This document shows positions 9,275-18,996 of a DNA stretch of 64,000 nucleotides, piece by piece; the first letter of the stretch is position 1; each line of letters opens with the position of its first letter. Where the stretch lies: the NCBI RefSeq assembly GCF_023983475.1, contig NZ_CP092713.1, positions 1 through 64,000 of the forward strand, in the 5' to 3' direction. The notes under the pieces were generated by a model. That model searched no databases. It worked only from the letters and a program-made list of their open reading frames with translations, and had not been told where the DNA came from. A program made the position numbers and the translations under genes. Source of the DNA: Aliivibrio fischeri ATCC 7744 = JCM 18803 = DSM 507 (GTDB taxonomy: Bacteria; Pseudomonadota; Gammaproteobacteria; Enterobacterales; Vibrionaceae).

Positions 9275-10042
9275 TTATTTCACCTCTTTTAGTGATAAAG
9301 ATACAGGTAGAATCAATAAACTTGGGGCAACTTGTTTATAAGCAACTGAATAGGCTTTTGCTAAATCATCATTAAATTCAGAGTCCAGCGCCTCCCATTG
9401 GTTGGTGTACGTATTCCAACTCCAATATTGAGAAGCATCAAGGCGACGAGCAAGTAAAGATACGCGTCCTAAATGCAGCATATCGGCATCAATTTGTTCA
9501 TTATCTTCAACAATGATCTGCGTTTGGTATGTACCTAGCTTTGTGCCGTAATCCATTTCGATCTGGTAAGCTTCAAGAAGTCGGCGATATTTTTCTGCAT
9601 CACTCACATCCGCTCTTGTCATCATATGTTCAAGCTTTGCAATACGATGTAAACGCTCTTCCGTTTTAATTGGCTTATCTTGTTCAACTAATGTCGTTAA
9701 ACCAGATAACATCTTATACATTAAAGGAACAACACCTTGTCTGGTCTCTTTAATGGTATCAATTTGGTCATTTAAACTTACCATCTCTTGCTGCTGACTA
9801 TTCACTAAACCCGTTAAATGATCACGATACACAGCCAAGTTTTTCACTTCTTCTTGAAGCTGCTCAATTTCAGCTTTATAAGCTAATGTCGCTTCTGCAC
9901 TTTTATCGATTTTTTGCTGGCTTATCGCTGAAGAAGTATTTGATTTATTTTCAATTACTCGTGCTTGATCAAGTGCAGTAGCCTGAGCGGTTGTGATCAC
10001 GGTTGCTAATGCAATACCGATACTGGTTTTTAGAATATTCAT
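9275..10042 (-). CDS. DUF3450 family periplasmic protein of the TonB2 cluster
   Basis: A 255-residue exported protein (signal peptide about residues 1-22, ending TAQATA) followed by a long coiled coil (about 40-115), consistent with DUF3450. I chose ATG at 10042; the frame extends three codons to a TTG without better signals. Its stop is one base from the ttpC start. Members of this family sit beside ttpC/exbB pairs, and a structural role next to TtpC is inferred. It is separated from the upstream receptor by about 110 bases containing a hairpin. Confidence 0.8.
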   Translation of the reverse strand: MNILKTSIGIALATVITTAQATALDQARVIENKSNTSSAISQQKIDKSAEATLAYKAEIEQLQEEVKNLAVYRDHLTGLVNSQQQEMVSLNDQIDTIKETRQGVVPLMYKMLSGLTTLVEQDKPIKTEERLHRIAKLEHMMTRADVSDAEKYRRLLEAYQIEMDYGTKLGTYQTQIIVEDNEQIDADMLHLGRVSLLARRLDASQYWSWNTYTNQWEALDSEFNDDLAKAYSVAYKQVAPSLLILPVSLSLKEVK

Positions 10043-10112
10043 ATTTATCAATTTCTTAACTGTTTGTTTTTAAGAACAATCTCTTAAAAATTTGTATTCA
10101 AATAAACGCACT

Positions 10113-10140
10113 AAAGGGAGACCGAGGCCTCCCTTATTTT
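10113..10140 (-). terminator. hairpin between receptor gene and TonB2 operon, weak on the minus strand
   Basis: AAGGGAG and CTCCCTT pair around an ACCGAGGC loop. On the minus strand, in the direction of transcription, the stem is followed by TTTAGTGCG rather than a real T tract. It may therefore only attenuate receptor transcription and let some transcripts enter the TonB2 operon. The better T tract lies on the plus strand. Confidence 0.45.
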
Positions 10141-10152
10141 TATTACAATAAA

Positions 10153-12255
10153 TTAGTATTTAACTTGCAGTGTCGCCATGTAGTTTCGGCCTTCACCAAT
10201 AACAACATTCGATGCCCCATCGGTTGCGTAACCATTCTTACCAGTTGAACCACCACCTGCTAAGTAGTCAGTATCAAACAAGTTTTCAATATTAAAGCGA
10301 GCGACAAAGGTTAAGTCTTGGTCATACTTAATTGTATGAGATAACCCTAGATCGAAACGTGCATAACCATCTTTTTTAAAGGTATTCGCTGCATCACCGT
10401 AACGCTCACCAACATAGATAGCGCCTAAGTTTGCATCGGTACTATTAGTAAATGCATAGCGAGTCCATACACTTGCAGTATATTCAGGCACATCCGCAGG
10501 ACGGTTACCTTCATACTTCTCATCTTTCGCATATTCAGCATCTAGGTATGTTGCTGAACCGCTCATCGATAACTGCTCAGTAATAAAGCCTTGCATCGCT
10601 AACTCGACACCACGGTGAACACGTTCACCTGACTGTGTTTTTTCTTTCTTACCACCACCTAAATCAACATCAATCGTTGAATTTTCTTGGGTAATATCAA
10701 ATACAGCACCAGATACAAACAGCTGGTTATCCATTAATTCCCATTTAGTACCTAGCTCATACAACTTGCCACGTAGAGGATCCAGCTTTTGACCATCATT
10801 CACGTATTCGCTACCTGATACTTCACCTTGCATTTCAAAGCTTTCAGAATACGTTGCATAGATAGAACCAATGTCCATCGGATGGTAAATAACCGCAAGC
10901 TTAGGTGATACTGCTTCTTCTGCTAGGCCTTCTTCAACTTGACGGTCTAAACGAACACCAACTAATGCTTGCCATTGCTCATTAAATGTAATCATATCCT
11001 GAGCATAGAAACCCCATGTATCGTACTTAGATGTAGTATCTCTAGGATCTTTATTTGGATTACGTTCTGGAGCAGGAGCAGGCTCACCAACTTGACCTAC
11101 AGAGCTATTAAATGAGTACTCTAAACGGTCATAACGATAACCTAACCAGTTACTACCAAATAGCATTTGGTGGCTTACGCCTAACGCATCAAATTCACCG
11201 ATTAAATCAATACTTGCTGTTTTAAATACCCAGTTATCTTTACGATCACTACCACCTTGAACGTATTCACCCGTTGCTGGATTATAAGTTTCTTCTTTAG
11301 GGAAGCTTTCTACGTCATGGCGATTAAAATCTTGATGATTAAAGCTTGCGTTAATGCGCCATACATCAGTTAAGTTTGCAGTAACATCAACACCGATGTT
11401 TTCCACATCATTTTCGATTTTTGACCATTGTGCATCCCAAATGTATTTATCATTTACTACTGTTTTGCCATCTTTGATGTAAGCACCTGAATCGACACTA
11501 CCTTCATCAATTGTACGGTCATAATGAAATGACACGGTGATGTCATCATTAATGTCATAATCTAAGAATAAACCACCAACAAAGCGCTCTGTAGATGGAA
11601 CGGTTCCATCACTGTATTGACGCCATGAGTTGTAAGTTTGCTTTGAGACAATGGCACGACCACGTAATGTTTGGTCATCATTCAATGCACCACTGACATC
11701 CGCAGTTGTTCGAGAGTCATTATTTGAGCCTAGATCTTGGCTCACACTCACTTGAGTTTCATAGGTCGGTTTCTTCGCAACCATATTAACCAAGCCACCC
11801 GGAGCTGACTGGCCATATAACAGACCCGAAGGACCTTTTAATATCTCAACACGCTCTAATAATTCAATTGGTTGACGATAATGAGACCAATGTTGTTTTC
11901 CATCACGTAAGAAACCAGAGCTACTGCTTAGTGAAAAGCCACGTAATGTAAACTGCTCACGGTTACGTGTAGTTGCGCCGGCACCGATACTTGCATCATT
12001 TTTTAGAACTTCACCAAGCGTACTTGCACGTTGTTCATCAATCAGTTGCTCATCAATAACACTCACTTGTCCTGGAGTTTCTAATTGAGTTGCCTCCATT
12101 CGCATTGAGCTTGAATTTGTATCTGCTTTGTAACCATAGTCACGACCAGTAACAACCATGTGCTCATCAGTTGTTGATGCATCTGTTTCAGCGCAAGCAA
12201 AAGGCGTTGATAAAACGGCGCTAATAACAAGAGCTAACTGACTTTTAGAAAACAT
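10153..12255 (-). CDS. TonB-dependent ferric-siderophore receptor
   Basis: A 700-residue outer-membrane receptor: signal peptide 1-22; a TonB-box-like DEHMVVTG near residues 30-37; plug domain to about 165 with the QFTLRGFSLSSSSGFLRDG and VEILKGPSGLLYGQSAPGGL motifs; a 22-strand barrel ending in an aromatic-free YMATLQVKY strand. The plug is closest in style to hydroxamate-type receptors such as FhuE, and there is no N-terminal sigma-signalling domain. The ligand is not determinable. It lies immediately upstream of the TonB2 operon and carries a Fur-like box in its leader. Confidence 0.88.
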   Translation of the reverse strand: MFSKSQLALVISAVLSTPFACAETDASTTDEHMVVTGRDYGYKADTNSSSMRMEATQLETPGQVSVIDEQLIDEQRASTLGEVLKNDASIGAGATTRNREQFTLRGFSLSSSSGFLRDGKQHWSHYRQPIELLERVEILKGPSGLLYGQSAPGGLVNMVAKKPTYETQVSVSQDLGSNNDSRTTADVSGALNDDQTLRGRAIVSKQTYNSWRQYSDGTVPSTERFVGGLFLDYDINDDITVSFHYDRTIDEGSVDSGAYIKDGKTVVNDKYIWDAQWSKIENDVENIGVDVTANLTDVWRINASFNHQDFNRHDVESFPKEETYNPATGEYVQGGSDRKDNWVFKTASIDLIGEFDALGVSHQMLFGSNWLGYRYDRLEYSFNSSVGQVGEPAPAPERNPNKDPRDTTSKYDTWGFYAQDMITFNEQWQALVGVRLDRQVEEGLAEEAVSPKLAVIYHPMDIGSIYATYSESFEMQGEVSGSEYVNDGQKLDPLRGKLYELGTKWELMDNQLFVSGAVFDITQENSTIDVDLGGGKKEKTQSGERVHRGVELAMQGFITEQLSMSGSATYLDAEYAKDEKYEGNRPADVPEYTASVWTRYAFTNSTDANLGAIYVGERYGDAANTFKKDGYARFDLGLSHTIKYDQDLTFVARFNIENLFDTDYLAGGGSTGKNGYATDGASNVVIGEGRNYMATLQVKY

Positions 12256-12310
12256 ATTCCATTATCTCCAAACATTTATTTAAGGGTGATAAAAATCTGA
12301 GATGGAATAT

Positions 12311-12331
12311 AAATGATAATTGTTACCATTT
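12311..12331. promoter_or_regulatory. Fur box upstream of the siderophore receptor
   Basis: AAATGATAATTGTTACCATT resembles the 19-bp Fur consensus (GATAATGATAATCATTATC) and lies about 55 bases upstream of the receptor start codon. Iron-dependent repression is expected from this match and from the gene type. Confidence 0.65.
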
Positions 12332-12373
12332 GCATTAAATTTACATTCTTTGCATTCGTAAAGAAAGATAAAG

Positions 12374-12481
12374 ATGGCGTTACGCATGAAAAATACTTTT
12401 CAACAAAATCAAACTGAAGGTTCAACAATTAATGAACAGACTTTCATCAATACGGCAATGAAATATAAAACAGCTTATTAA
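12374..12481 (+). CDS. possible 35-residue peptide in the receptor/torC gap
   Basis: A short frame (ATG at 12374 or 12386) encodes a polar peptide ending NTAMKYKTAY. It is preceded by an A/G-rich AAAGATAAAG that could act as a weak ribosome site. It lies divergent from the siderophore receptor and close to its Fur box. No family recognised; could be chance. The rest of the gap at 12256-12614 holds the Fur box and presumably the torC promoter. Confidence 0.2.
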   Translation: MALRMKNTFQQNQTEGSTINEQTFINTAMKYKTAY

Positions 12482-12614
12482 TAGAACTCTCATTTTTGAG
12501 CATTAGATTACACTTTTTGAAATATTTTATTTTTTACTTATATACCGTTAACCCCAAAGTGGTAATATTGCGATTGACCACACATAGAATGTGGCTAAAT
12601 TAAGGATCATTATT

Positions 12615-13706
12615 ATGAACAAACGCTATATCGCTTTAATCGCTGCTGTAGGTATTGCCATTGGTTGGTTAACCTTTGGCGGTACGCAAGCAGTTCTCCA
12701 CGCCACTTCTAGTACTGAGTTTTGTGTTTCATGCCATACGATGGAAAAACCACTGCATGAATATCAAGGTTCCGTTCATTTTAGTAACCAAAAAGGCATT
12801 CGTGCTGAATGTGCAGACTGTCACATTCCTCAAGAACCAATTGATTACTTAATTACTAAAATCCGTGCCTCTAAAGACATCTATCATGAATTCGTTACTG
12901 GTAAAATTGATACGGATGAAAAATACGAAGAGCATCGTTTAGCTATGGCTGAAACAGTGTGGGAACAAATGCGTGAAAATGATTCAGCGACATGTCGTTC
13001 TTGTCATAGTTTTGATGCAATGGAAACCTATGACCAATCAGTAAGCGCACAAAAAATGCATGCTTATGGACAAGAAAACAACCAAACCTGTATTGACTGT
13101 CACAAAGGTGTTGCTCACTTTGCACCTCAAGCTAAGCTAGATACGTCTGCATTCGATCATTTATTTGATATGGCGAAAAACACCAAGCTTGATGCTGAAA
13201 AAGTTTACCCTATTGAAAATATTAAGATGTCTGATCTTGCCATCATCAACCCAACGGTTGAACTTACAACAGTGAGTGCAAAAGATGAAACTCGTACGGT
13301 AACGGTTTCAGGCTTCCAAATGAAAGGGGCTGAATCAGTTATTTACATGGGTGAAGGCCAACGTTCAATCATCGCGACACTAACAGAAAAAGGCATTAAA
13401 GCATTAACTCTGGGTGAAGCAACTACCGATGCTTACGGCAATGAATGGCGCAGCGCCGAGTTAACAGGCACAATCGATGCTCCTGTTCTAGCTTCAAACC
13501 AACCTTTATGGGACTACGCTGAAGAGCTTGATAATGTGTACTGTTCAACATGTCATGCCAAAATTCCAGCAAATCACTTCACAGTGAACTCTTGGGGTCC
13601 TGTAGCTAAAAGCATGGGTGCACGTACTGATATTTCAGCACTAAACCTAGAAATCCTAACTAAATTCTTCCAAAACCACGCTAAAGACGTGGCTAATCAC
13701 AAATAA
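12615..13706 (+). CDS. torC: TorC-type pentaheme c-type cytochrome
   Basis: A 363-residue NapC/NirT-family cytochrome anchored by one N-terminal helix (about residues 5-25). Five CxxCH heme sites are visible: CVSCH, CADCH, CRSCH, CIDCH and, in the C-terminal TorC-specific domain, CSTCH. TorC passes electrons from menaquinol to the periplasmic reductase. I chose ATG at 12615 behind AAGGA; a GTG-initiated frame eight codons longer lacks a ribosome site. torA follows 12 bases downstream, so the two form an operon. Confidence 0.88.
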   Translation: MNKRYIALIAAVGIAIGWLTFGGTQAVLHATSSTEFCVSCHTMEKPLHEYQGSVHFSNQKGIRAECADCHIPQEPIDYLITKIRASKDIYHEFVTGKIDTDEKYEEHRLAMAETVWEQMRENDSATCRSCHSFDAMETYDQSVSAQKMHAYGQENNQTCIDCHKGVAHFAPQAKLDTSAFDHLFDMAKNTKLDAEKVYPIENIKMSDLAIINPTVELTTVSAKDETRTVTVSGFQMKGAESVIYMGEGQRSIIATLTEKGIKALTLGEATTDAYGNEWRSAELTGTIDAPVLASNQPLWDYAEELDNVYCSTCHAKIPANHFTVNSWGPVAKSMGARTDISALNLEILTKFFQNHAKDVANHK

Positions 13707-13718
13707 GAGAGAGTGACT

Positions 13719-16172
13719 ATGACTAACATTTCTCGTCGCGGCTTTTTAAAAGGCGCAGGTGCATCAGCTGGTGCACTAGCGATTACGTCTATCGCTCCTT
13801 TATCTGTTAATGCCGCTACTGCTGGTCGCACAGATTCATTGGTTTTAACTGCTGGTCGTATGGGCCCATTACTTTGTGAAGTAAAAGATGGCGAACTGCT
13901 ATCAACCAAAAGTGGTTTAGCTCAAACCGTACCTAATAGCTTACAACAAACGGGGCCATCGCAAGTTTATACAAAAGCTCGTGTAAAATACCCAATGGTT
14001 CGAAAAGGTTACTTAGAAAACCCAAGCAACCCTCAAGGTGTTCGTGGTAGTGATGAGTTTGTACGTGTTTCATGGGATGAGGCATACAAACTAATTCACG
14101 AACAACATATGCGTATTCGTAAAGAAAACGGGCCTGAGTCTATTTTTGCCGGCTCTTATGGTTGGCGTTCAAGTGGTGTGTTACATAAAGCACAAACCCT
14201 ACTGCAACGTTACATGAGTATGTCTGGTGGTTATGCTGGCCACTTAGGCGATTACTCAACAGGTGCAGCTCAAGTTATCATGCCGCACGTTGTTGGCTCT
14301 ATCGAAGTGTATGAACAACAAACAACTTATCCTGTTATTTTAGAAAACAGTGAAGTGGTTGTGCTATGGGGTCTTAACCCATTAAACACACTAAAAATTG
14401 CATGGTCTTCAACAGACGGACAAGGTCTTGAGTTTTTCCATCAACTGAAAAAATCAGGCAAAACCATCATCATTATTGACCCAATGCGTTCAGAAACCGC
14501 TGAATTCTTTGGTGATAATGCACAATGGATTGCACCAAACCCACAATCAGATGTGGCAATGATGATGGGTATTGCTCATCAATTAGTTAAAACACAGCAG
14601 CACGATACTGAGTTCCTTTCTAAATACACAGTCGGCTTCGATCAATTTGAAGCGTACTTAATGGGTAAAGAAGACGGTATTGAGAAATCACCACAATGGG
14701 CAGAAGCGATTTGTGGTGTACCAGCAAAACAGATGGAGCTGCTGGCTAAAATCTTCAAAGAAAACCGCACAATGCTTATGGCTGGTTGGGGTATGCAACG
14801 TCAACAACATGGTGAACAGCGCCACTGGATGTTAACCGTTCTTGCTTCTATGCTTGGTCAAGTTGGCCTACCGGGCGGTGGTTTTGGTTACTCATACCAC
14901 TACTCTAATGGCGGTAACCCAACACGTGATGCAGGTGTATTACCAGCTATGTCAGCATCATTAGGCGGTGGTTCATCGGCAGGTAACGACTGGGCAGTTC
15001 AAGGTTCAGTAACGGCTTTCCCTGTTGCTCGTATTGTTGAATGTTTAGAAAAACCAGGCTCTCAATTTCAACACAATGGTCATACATTAACCTTCCCTGA
15101 GTTAAAAATGATTTGGTGGGCAGGCGGTGCAAACTTTACACACCACCAAGATACCAACCGTTTGATTAAAGCGTGGCAAAAACCTGAGCTGATCGTTATT
15201 TCAGAACCATATTGGACTGCTGCTGCTAAACATGCAGATATCGTTTTACCAATTACTACCTCATTCGAGCGTAATGACATGACGATGACTGGTGATTACT
15301 CTAACCAACACCTTGTTCCAATGAAGCAAGTTGTTGAACCACAGCATGAAGCACGTAACGATTTAGATGTTTTCGCAGATATGGCTGAACATCTAAAACC
15401 AGGAGGCCGTAATGTGTACATGGAAAATAAAACGGAGATGGAATGGCTTCGTGATTTCTATAAAACAGCACAACAAGGCGGTCGTAACGCACGTATTCCT
15501 ATGATGAATTTCTCTAAGTTCTGGGAAGCGAACCAACTTATCGAAATGAAATGGAATGCGAAGAATGCCGAGTTTGTTCGTTTTGGTGACTTCCGTAAAG
15601 ATCCAATCATGAACCCACTAGGCACACCAAGTGGTAAGATTGAAATCTTCTCAAAAACCATCGAAGGCTTTAAGTTAGATGATTGTCCTCCACACCCTGT
15701 ATGGATGGAGCCAACAGAGTGGATGTTCAACTACACAGATGGCGAACTTCAATTAATGACGTCGCACTCTGCACACCGCTTACATAGTCAATTTAACTAT
15801 GCTGATCTTCGTAAAGAGTATGCAATCCAAGATCGTGAGCCAATTACGATTCACCCAGAAGATGCTAAAGCTCGTGGTATTAAAGATGGCGACTTAGTTC
15901 GCGCTTACAACCAACGTGGTCAAGTTTTGGTTGGTGCTCATGTTTCTGATGGCATCAAAAAAGGCAGTGTATGTATCCATGAAGGTGCATGGCCTGACTT
16001 AGATCCTAAAACTGGTATGTGTAAAAACGGTGGTCCAAACGTATTAACTATGGATATACCAACATCACGTTTGGGTAATGGTAACTGCGGTAACTCTGGT
16101 GTTGTGAAAATTGAAAAATTCACAGGTGTTGCACCAACATTAACGGCATTTACTCCACCAATGAATGGGTAA
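13719..16172 (+). CDS. torA: TorA-family molybdopterin TMAO/S- or N-oxide reductase
   Basis: An 817-residue periplasmic molybdoenzyme of the DMSO/TMAO reductase family. The N-terminus has a twin-arginine signal ([18 protein letters not shown]). The [20 protein letters not shown] segment supplies the expected serine ligand to molybdenum at about residue 180. No N-terminal Fe-S cysteine cluster is present, as for TorA. It receives electrons from TorC encoded just upstream. ATG at 13719 is preferred over GTG at 13713. TMAO is likely but a biotin- or methionine-sulfoxide preference cannot be excluded. No torD chaperone is adjacent. Confidence 0.85.
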   Translation: MTNISRRGFLKGAGASAGALAITSIAPLSVNAATAGRTDSLVLTAGRMGPLLCEVKDGELLSTKSGLAQTVPNSLQQTGPSQVYTKARVKYPMVRKGYLENPSNPQGVRGSDEFVRVSWDEAYKLIHEQHMRIRKENGPESIFAGSYGWRSSGVLHKAQTLLQRYMSMSGGYAGHLGDYSTGAAQVIMPHVVGSIEVYEQQTTYPVILENSEVVVLWGLNPLNTLKIAWSSTDGQGLEFFHQLKKSGKTIIIIDPMRSETAEFFGDNAQWIAPNPQSDVAMMMGIAHQLVKTQQHDTEFLSKYTVGFDQFEAYLMGKEDGIEKSPQWAEAICGVPAKQMELLAKIFKENRTMLMAGWGMQRQQHGEQRHWMLTVLASMLGQVGLPGGGFGYSYHYSNGGNPTRDAGVLPAMSASLGGGSSAGNDWAVQGSVTAFPVARIVECLEKPGSQFQHNGHTLTFPELKMIWWAGGANFTHHQDTNRLIKAWQKPELIVISEPYWTAAAKHADIVLPITTSFERNDMTMTGDYSNQHLVPMKQVVEPQHEARNDLDVFADMAEHLKPGGRNVYMENKTEMEWLRDFYKTAQQGGRNARIPMMNFSKFWEANQLIEMKWNAKNAEFVRFGDFRKDPIMNPLGTPSGKIEIFSKTIEGFKLDDCPPHPVWMEPTEWMFNYTDGELQLMTSHSAHRLHSQFNYADLRKEYAIQDREPITIHPEDAKARGIKDGDLVRAYNQRGQVLVGAHVSDGIKKGSVCIHEGAWPDLDPKTGMCKNGGPNVLTMDIPTSRLGNGNCGNSGVVKIEKFTGVAPTLTAFTPPMNG

Positions 16173-16198
16173 TCCTTAATAAATAAGCCTTAATAAAT

Positions 16199-16236
16199 AA
16201 AAAACCCGAGTACATTCGCACTCGGGTTTCTTTTTA
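16199..16236. terminator. bidirectional terminator after torA
   Basis: AAACCCGAGT and ACTCGGGTTT form a 10-bp stem with an 8-base loop, T-rich on the right and A-rich on the left. It ends torCA and also the converging histidine kinase gene. Confidence 0.85.
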
Positions 16237-16255
16237 TCTAATCTGTAAAACAATA

Positions 16256-17644
16256 CTAAACAGGAAACAACAACGATACTCTTAAACCGCCTTCTTTACG
16301 GTTTTCCGCAACAACTCGGCCTTTCATTACGGACATCGATTCTTTTACAATAGCCAAGCCGAGCCCATAACCGCCTGATTGCTTATCTCTTGCCGACTCT
16401 AAACGTGTGAAGGGTGAGAATATATTTAAGAGCTGATCTTCTGGTATGCCCGGACCATTATCTTCAACAATAATTGCCACATGGTTTTTCTCACGGCTTC
16501 GATACTCTGTGATAACCACTTGAATATATGCATTATCGCCAGCGTACTTAATCGCATTGGTTATTAAGTTTTTAACCATTCTAGTTACTAAGCGAGGCTC
16601 AGCATGAACAACTGGAGCTTCTTTAGAGCAGATAAAATCCAAACATTGTGCAGATTTTAAATCCATACGGCTTTGAATCACTTGTGCGGAAATACAGCTT
16701 TCAAGCAATACAGGCTCTAGTTTAGTGTTATAGCGAGAATTCTCTAATCGACTAAATTCTAAGATTTCTCCAACTAAATCATTCATCTCATTAGACTCAT
16801 TTTCCAAACGGTTAACTAAATGAATATAATCAGGATCAACCTTCTTTTTTAATAAATGAAGTGCAAGATTATGTCTAGCCAATGGGGTTCTTAATTCATG
16901 TGAAACATCACGAATAAGTCGCTGCTGTTTTTCTGCTAACGAGTGAATTTCATGTGTCATGTTATCAAAATCATGAGCTAATTCACTGAACTCTCGAACC
17001 GAATTTCCAATTTCGTGACTCACCTTTACGTCAAAATCACCTTGAGCAAGCTTATGACTAACCTCTCTCAACTTATCTAAAGGTCGCTGTAAATATCGTG
17101 CAATAACCCAAGAGAACAACCCTAATATCAATACTGAAATAACTAATTTAATAATCCCAAAATAAAGAGGGAAATTTTTAGCTGGGTGATATTGATACGG
17201 CATTTGAATCACAATAGTTAACCCTTTTTCTAATGGAATACCAATAATGGGTTGATTAACTTCATTATCCAATTGCGTATTTAAAGGACGTAAAAATTTC
17301 AGTTTAAACTCAAAGTGAGGGTGCATATCACGGTGAGTAATTGGACGATTATTTTGGTCCAAAACAAATAAATAATACTCTTGCGCGCTCGCCCAATCCG
17401 CTAACTCATCCATATCTCCTTCTTCTATTAAAATGTTAGCTTGATCAGCTAAGTCCAACATTTTAGTCTGAATAGAGCTAGGAATACGGAGCATGGATTT
17501 CATCAACGCAATTTCGGCCAAGCTCTGCAAAGAGATAATTAAAAATAAACTCACAGCAAAAGCACTAAATAAACGGAATGCTAGGCCATTTTTATATTTA
17601 CAAATAAAAGAGGGACACGACTCAAACCATCGAAGCAACGTCAT
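16256..17644 (-). CDS. sensor histidine kinase, CpxA-like
   Basis: A 462-residue inner-membrane kinase: helix 1 at about 21-41, a periplasmic domain of some 120 residues, helix 2 at about 162-182, HAMP to about 235. The phospho-acceptor H249 is in RDVSHELRTPLARHN. The ATPase domain has the N box NLITNAIKYA, G1 VEDNGPGIPE and G2 GGYGLGLAIVK. It is encoded 5 bases after its response regulator gene. Overall organisation resembles CpxA, but the sensed signal is unknown. It converges on torA, and nothing in the sequence ties it to TMAO control. Confidence 0.82.
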   Translation of the reverse strand: MTLLRWFESCPSFICKYKNGLAFRLFSAFAVSLFLIISLQSLAEIALMKSMLRIPSSIQTKMLDLADQANILIEEGDMDELADWASAQEYYLFVLDQNNRPITHRDMHPHFEFKLKFLRPLNTQLDNEVNQPIIGIPLEKGLTIVIQMPYQYHPAKNFPLYFGIIKLVISVLILGLFSWVIARYLQRPLDKLREVSHKLAQGDFDVKVSHEIGNSVREFSELAHDFDNMTHEIHSLAEKQQRLIRDVSHELRTPLARHNLALHLLKKKVDPDYIHLVNRLENESNEMNDLVGEILEFSRLENSRYNTKLEPVLLESCISAQVIQSRMDLKSAQCLDFICSKEAPVVHAEPRLVTRMVKNLITNAIKYAGDNAYIQVVITEYRSREKNHVAIIVEDNGPGIPEDQLLNIFSPFTRLESARDKQSGGYGLGLAIVKESMSVMKGRVVAENRKEGGLRVSLLFPV

Positions 17645-17649
17645 TCCCC

Positions 17650-18315
17650 CTACCCATTAACCACTTTAATAAAACTATAACCACGCCCACGAACCGTTTT
17701 TATATGCTGTTTCGATAAGCCTGATTGCAATAATTTACGGCGGATATTGCTGATATGCATATCCAAATTACGATCAAATGGGCATAACTCTTTTTTCAAA
17801 ATATTGGTTTGTAAATCGGCTTTAGATACAACAACATCCGTATTTTTAATTAAGTATTGCAGTAACTCTGATTCCGTTTCAGTTAAAGGTAGACGTAAGA
17901 ATTGTTCCGCTAAATCTTCTGTTGCACCTACATAGCTTTGACGCTGACGTTCAAGTCCTACACGACGTAAAATCGCTGTGATCCTTGCAAGCAACTCTGG
18001 CACATTAAAAGGTTTTGCAATGAAATGATCCGCCCCCGCTTGTAATCCATCAAGCATAGACGCTTCATCGCCTAATGCCGTAAGCATAAGAATTGGGGTA
18101 GCAAAACGCTGACATATACGACGAGCCACTTGGTAACCATCTAGCTTTGGTAACATTACATCAAGCAAAACAAGATCAATCGAGTGCGTTTGAATAAATT
18201 CAAGAGCACTTTCACCACAATGTACGCAATCGATATCATAGCCTTCATCTTGTAATACTTCTTGCAATAAATTGCATAACTCAATGTCGTCATCAACAAC
18301 TAAAATACGGGACAC
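17650..18315 (-). CDS. OmpR/CpxR-type response regulator
   Basis: A 221-residue regulator: receiver domain 1-120 with acidic pocket D8-D10, phospho-acceptor D52 (LLDVMLPKLDG) and K101; winged-helix DNA-binding domain about 130-221 (DMHISNIRRKL, TVRGRGYSFI). It precedes and probably shares an operon with the kinase at 16256. A 16-bp palindrome lies about 100 bases upstream, in the divergent region with the small secreted protein gene, and could be its own or another regulator's operator. Confidence 0.85.
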   Translation of the reverse strand: MSRILVVDDDIELCNLLQEVLQDEGYDIDCVHCGESALEFIQTHSIDLVLLDVMLPKLDGYQVARRICQRFATPILMLTALGDEASMLDGLQAGADHFIAKPFNVPELLARITAILRRVGLERQRQSYVGATEDLAEQFLRLPLTETESELLQYLIKNTDVVVSKADLQTNILKKELCPFDRNLDMHISNIRRKLLQSGLSKQHIKTVRGRGYSFIKVVNG

Positions 18316-18415
18316 GTTTACTTACCATTCAAATGAAAATCGTTCGCATTCTAATCTTGAGTAATTAAGAGTGCAACCGTGAATTCAATTCAATGATAAA
18401 AACACAAAAATAAAG

Positions 18416-18431
18416 ATGACAAAAATGTCAT
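18416..18431. promoter_or_regulatory. palindromic operator candidate (ATGACA-N4-TGTCAT)
   Basis: A perfect 6+6 inverted repeat with a 4-base A spacer lies between the divergent response regulator gene and the small secreted protein gene, 80 bases upstream of the latter. Symmetry and placement suggest a dimeric regulator's site; which protein binds is unknown. Confidence 0.4.
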
Positions 18432-18510
18432 TCAATAGCCCCTTTGTTGTCACCATCACTTGATTATGATGAACCTACTTAAACAAGAAAAGCTCATTAA
18501 GGAGTCTATT

Positions 18511-18891
18511 ATGAAATCATTCAAATCACTTGCTTTAACTACTCTAATTATTGTTGCAAGCTCAAGCGCAATGGCGAATCCAGTAATCACAAGCGGTAAT
18601 TACATTAGCAAAAGTAACAGTACTGTAATTCACACTGATAACCTATCAACAAAACAAGCGGCTTATAATCAAGCGTTAACAAAATTAAATCAATTAGATA
18701 AAAGTACACCAAAAGAACTGAAAAAAGCCCTAAAAGTCGCATCATTTGAATCAACAACAACACAAAGCATTGGCTTAGATGATGATAGCTATATTACCGT
18801 TCAAGAAACAATGAATATGCAAGGGGAAATACAATACACCGGATTAATTCATGCGAATTATCATTATCTAGAACGCAACTCAAATGACTAA
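18511..18891 (+). CDS. small secreted protein, DUF3316-like
   Basis: A 126-residue exported protein with a signal peptide (about 1-21, ending SSAMA). The mature part is about 105 residues and includes an Ala/Gln/Leu helix (KQAAYNQALTKLNQL) and a terminal beta-like segment (YTGLIHANYHYLE). It resembles DUF3316 proteins, common in Vibrio beside or under two-component systems; I state this from memory. ATG at 18511 has a consensus TAAGGAG ribosome site. It sits between two response regulator genes, so it may be an output of either. Function unknown. Confidence 0.65.
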   Translation: MKSFKSLALTTLIIVASSSAMANPVITSGNYISKSNSTVIHTDNLSTKQAAYNQALTKLNQLDKSTPKELKKALKVASFESTTTQSIGLDDDSYITVQETMNMQGEIQYTGLIHANYHYLERNSND

Positions 18892-18996
18892 TTTTTTTAT
18901 GTTATTTTATTTAAATCAACGTGTCATCTAAGAACGATACGTCTATATTGTATTGATAACCATTGATTATTCTCCACGCATTAAAGAAGTAAGAAT

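Noticed and set aside
10064-10090. Second hairpin (TTTTTAAGA / TCTTAAAAA) before the DUF3450 gene as a terminator
   Set aside because: The stem is entirely A/T-rich apart from one pair and is followed by A-rich sequence on the transcribed strand, so it should not terminate.
12374-12481. HemP-type iron-regulated small protein near the receptor
   Set aside because: The peptide lacks the HemP pattern; kept only as a low-confidence small frame.
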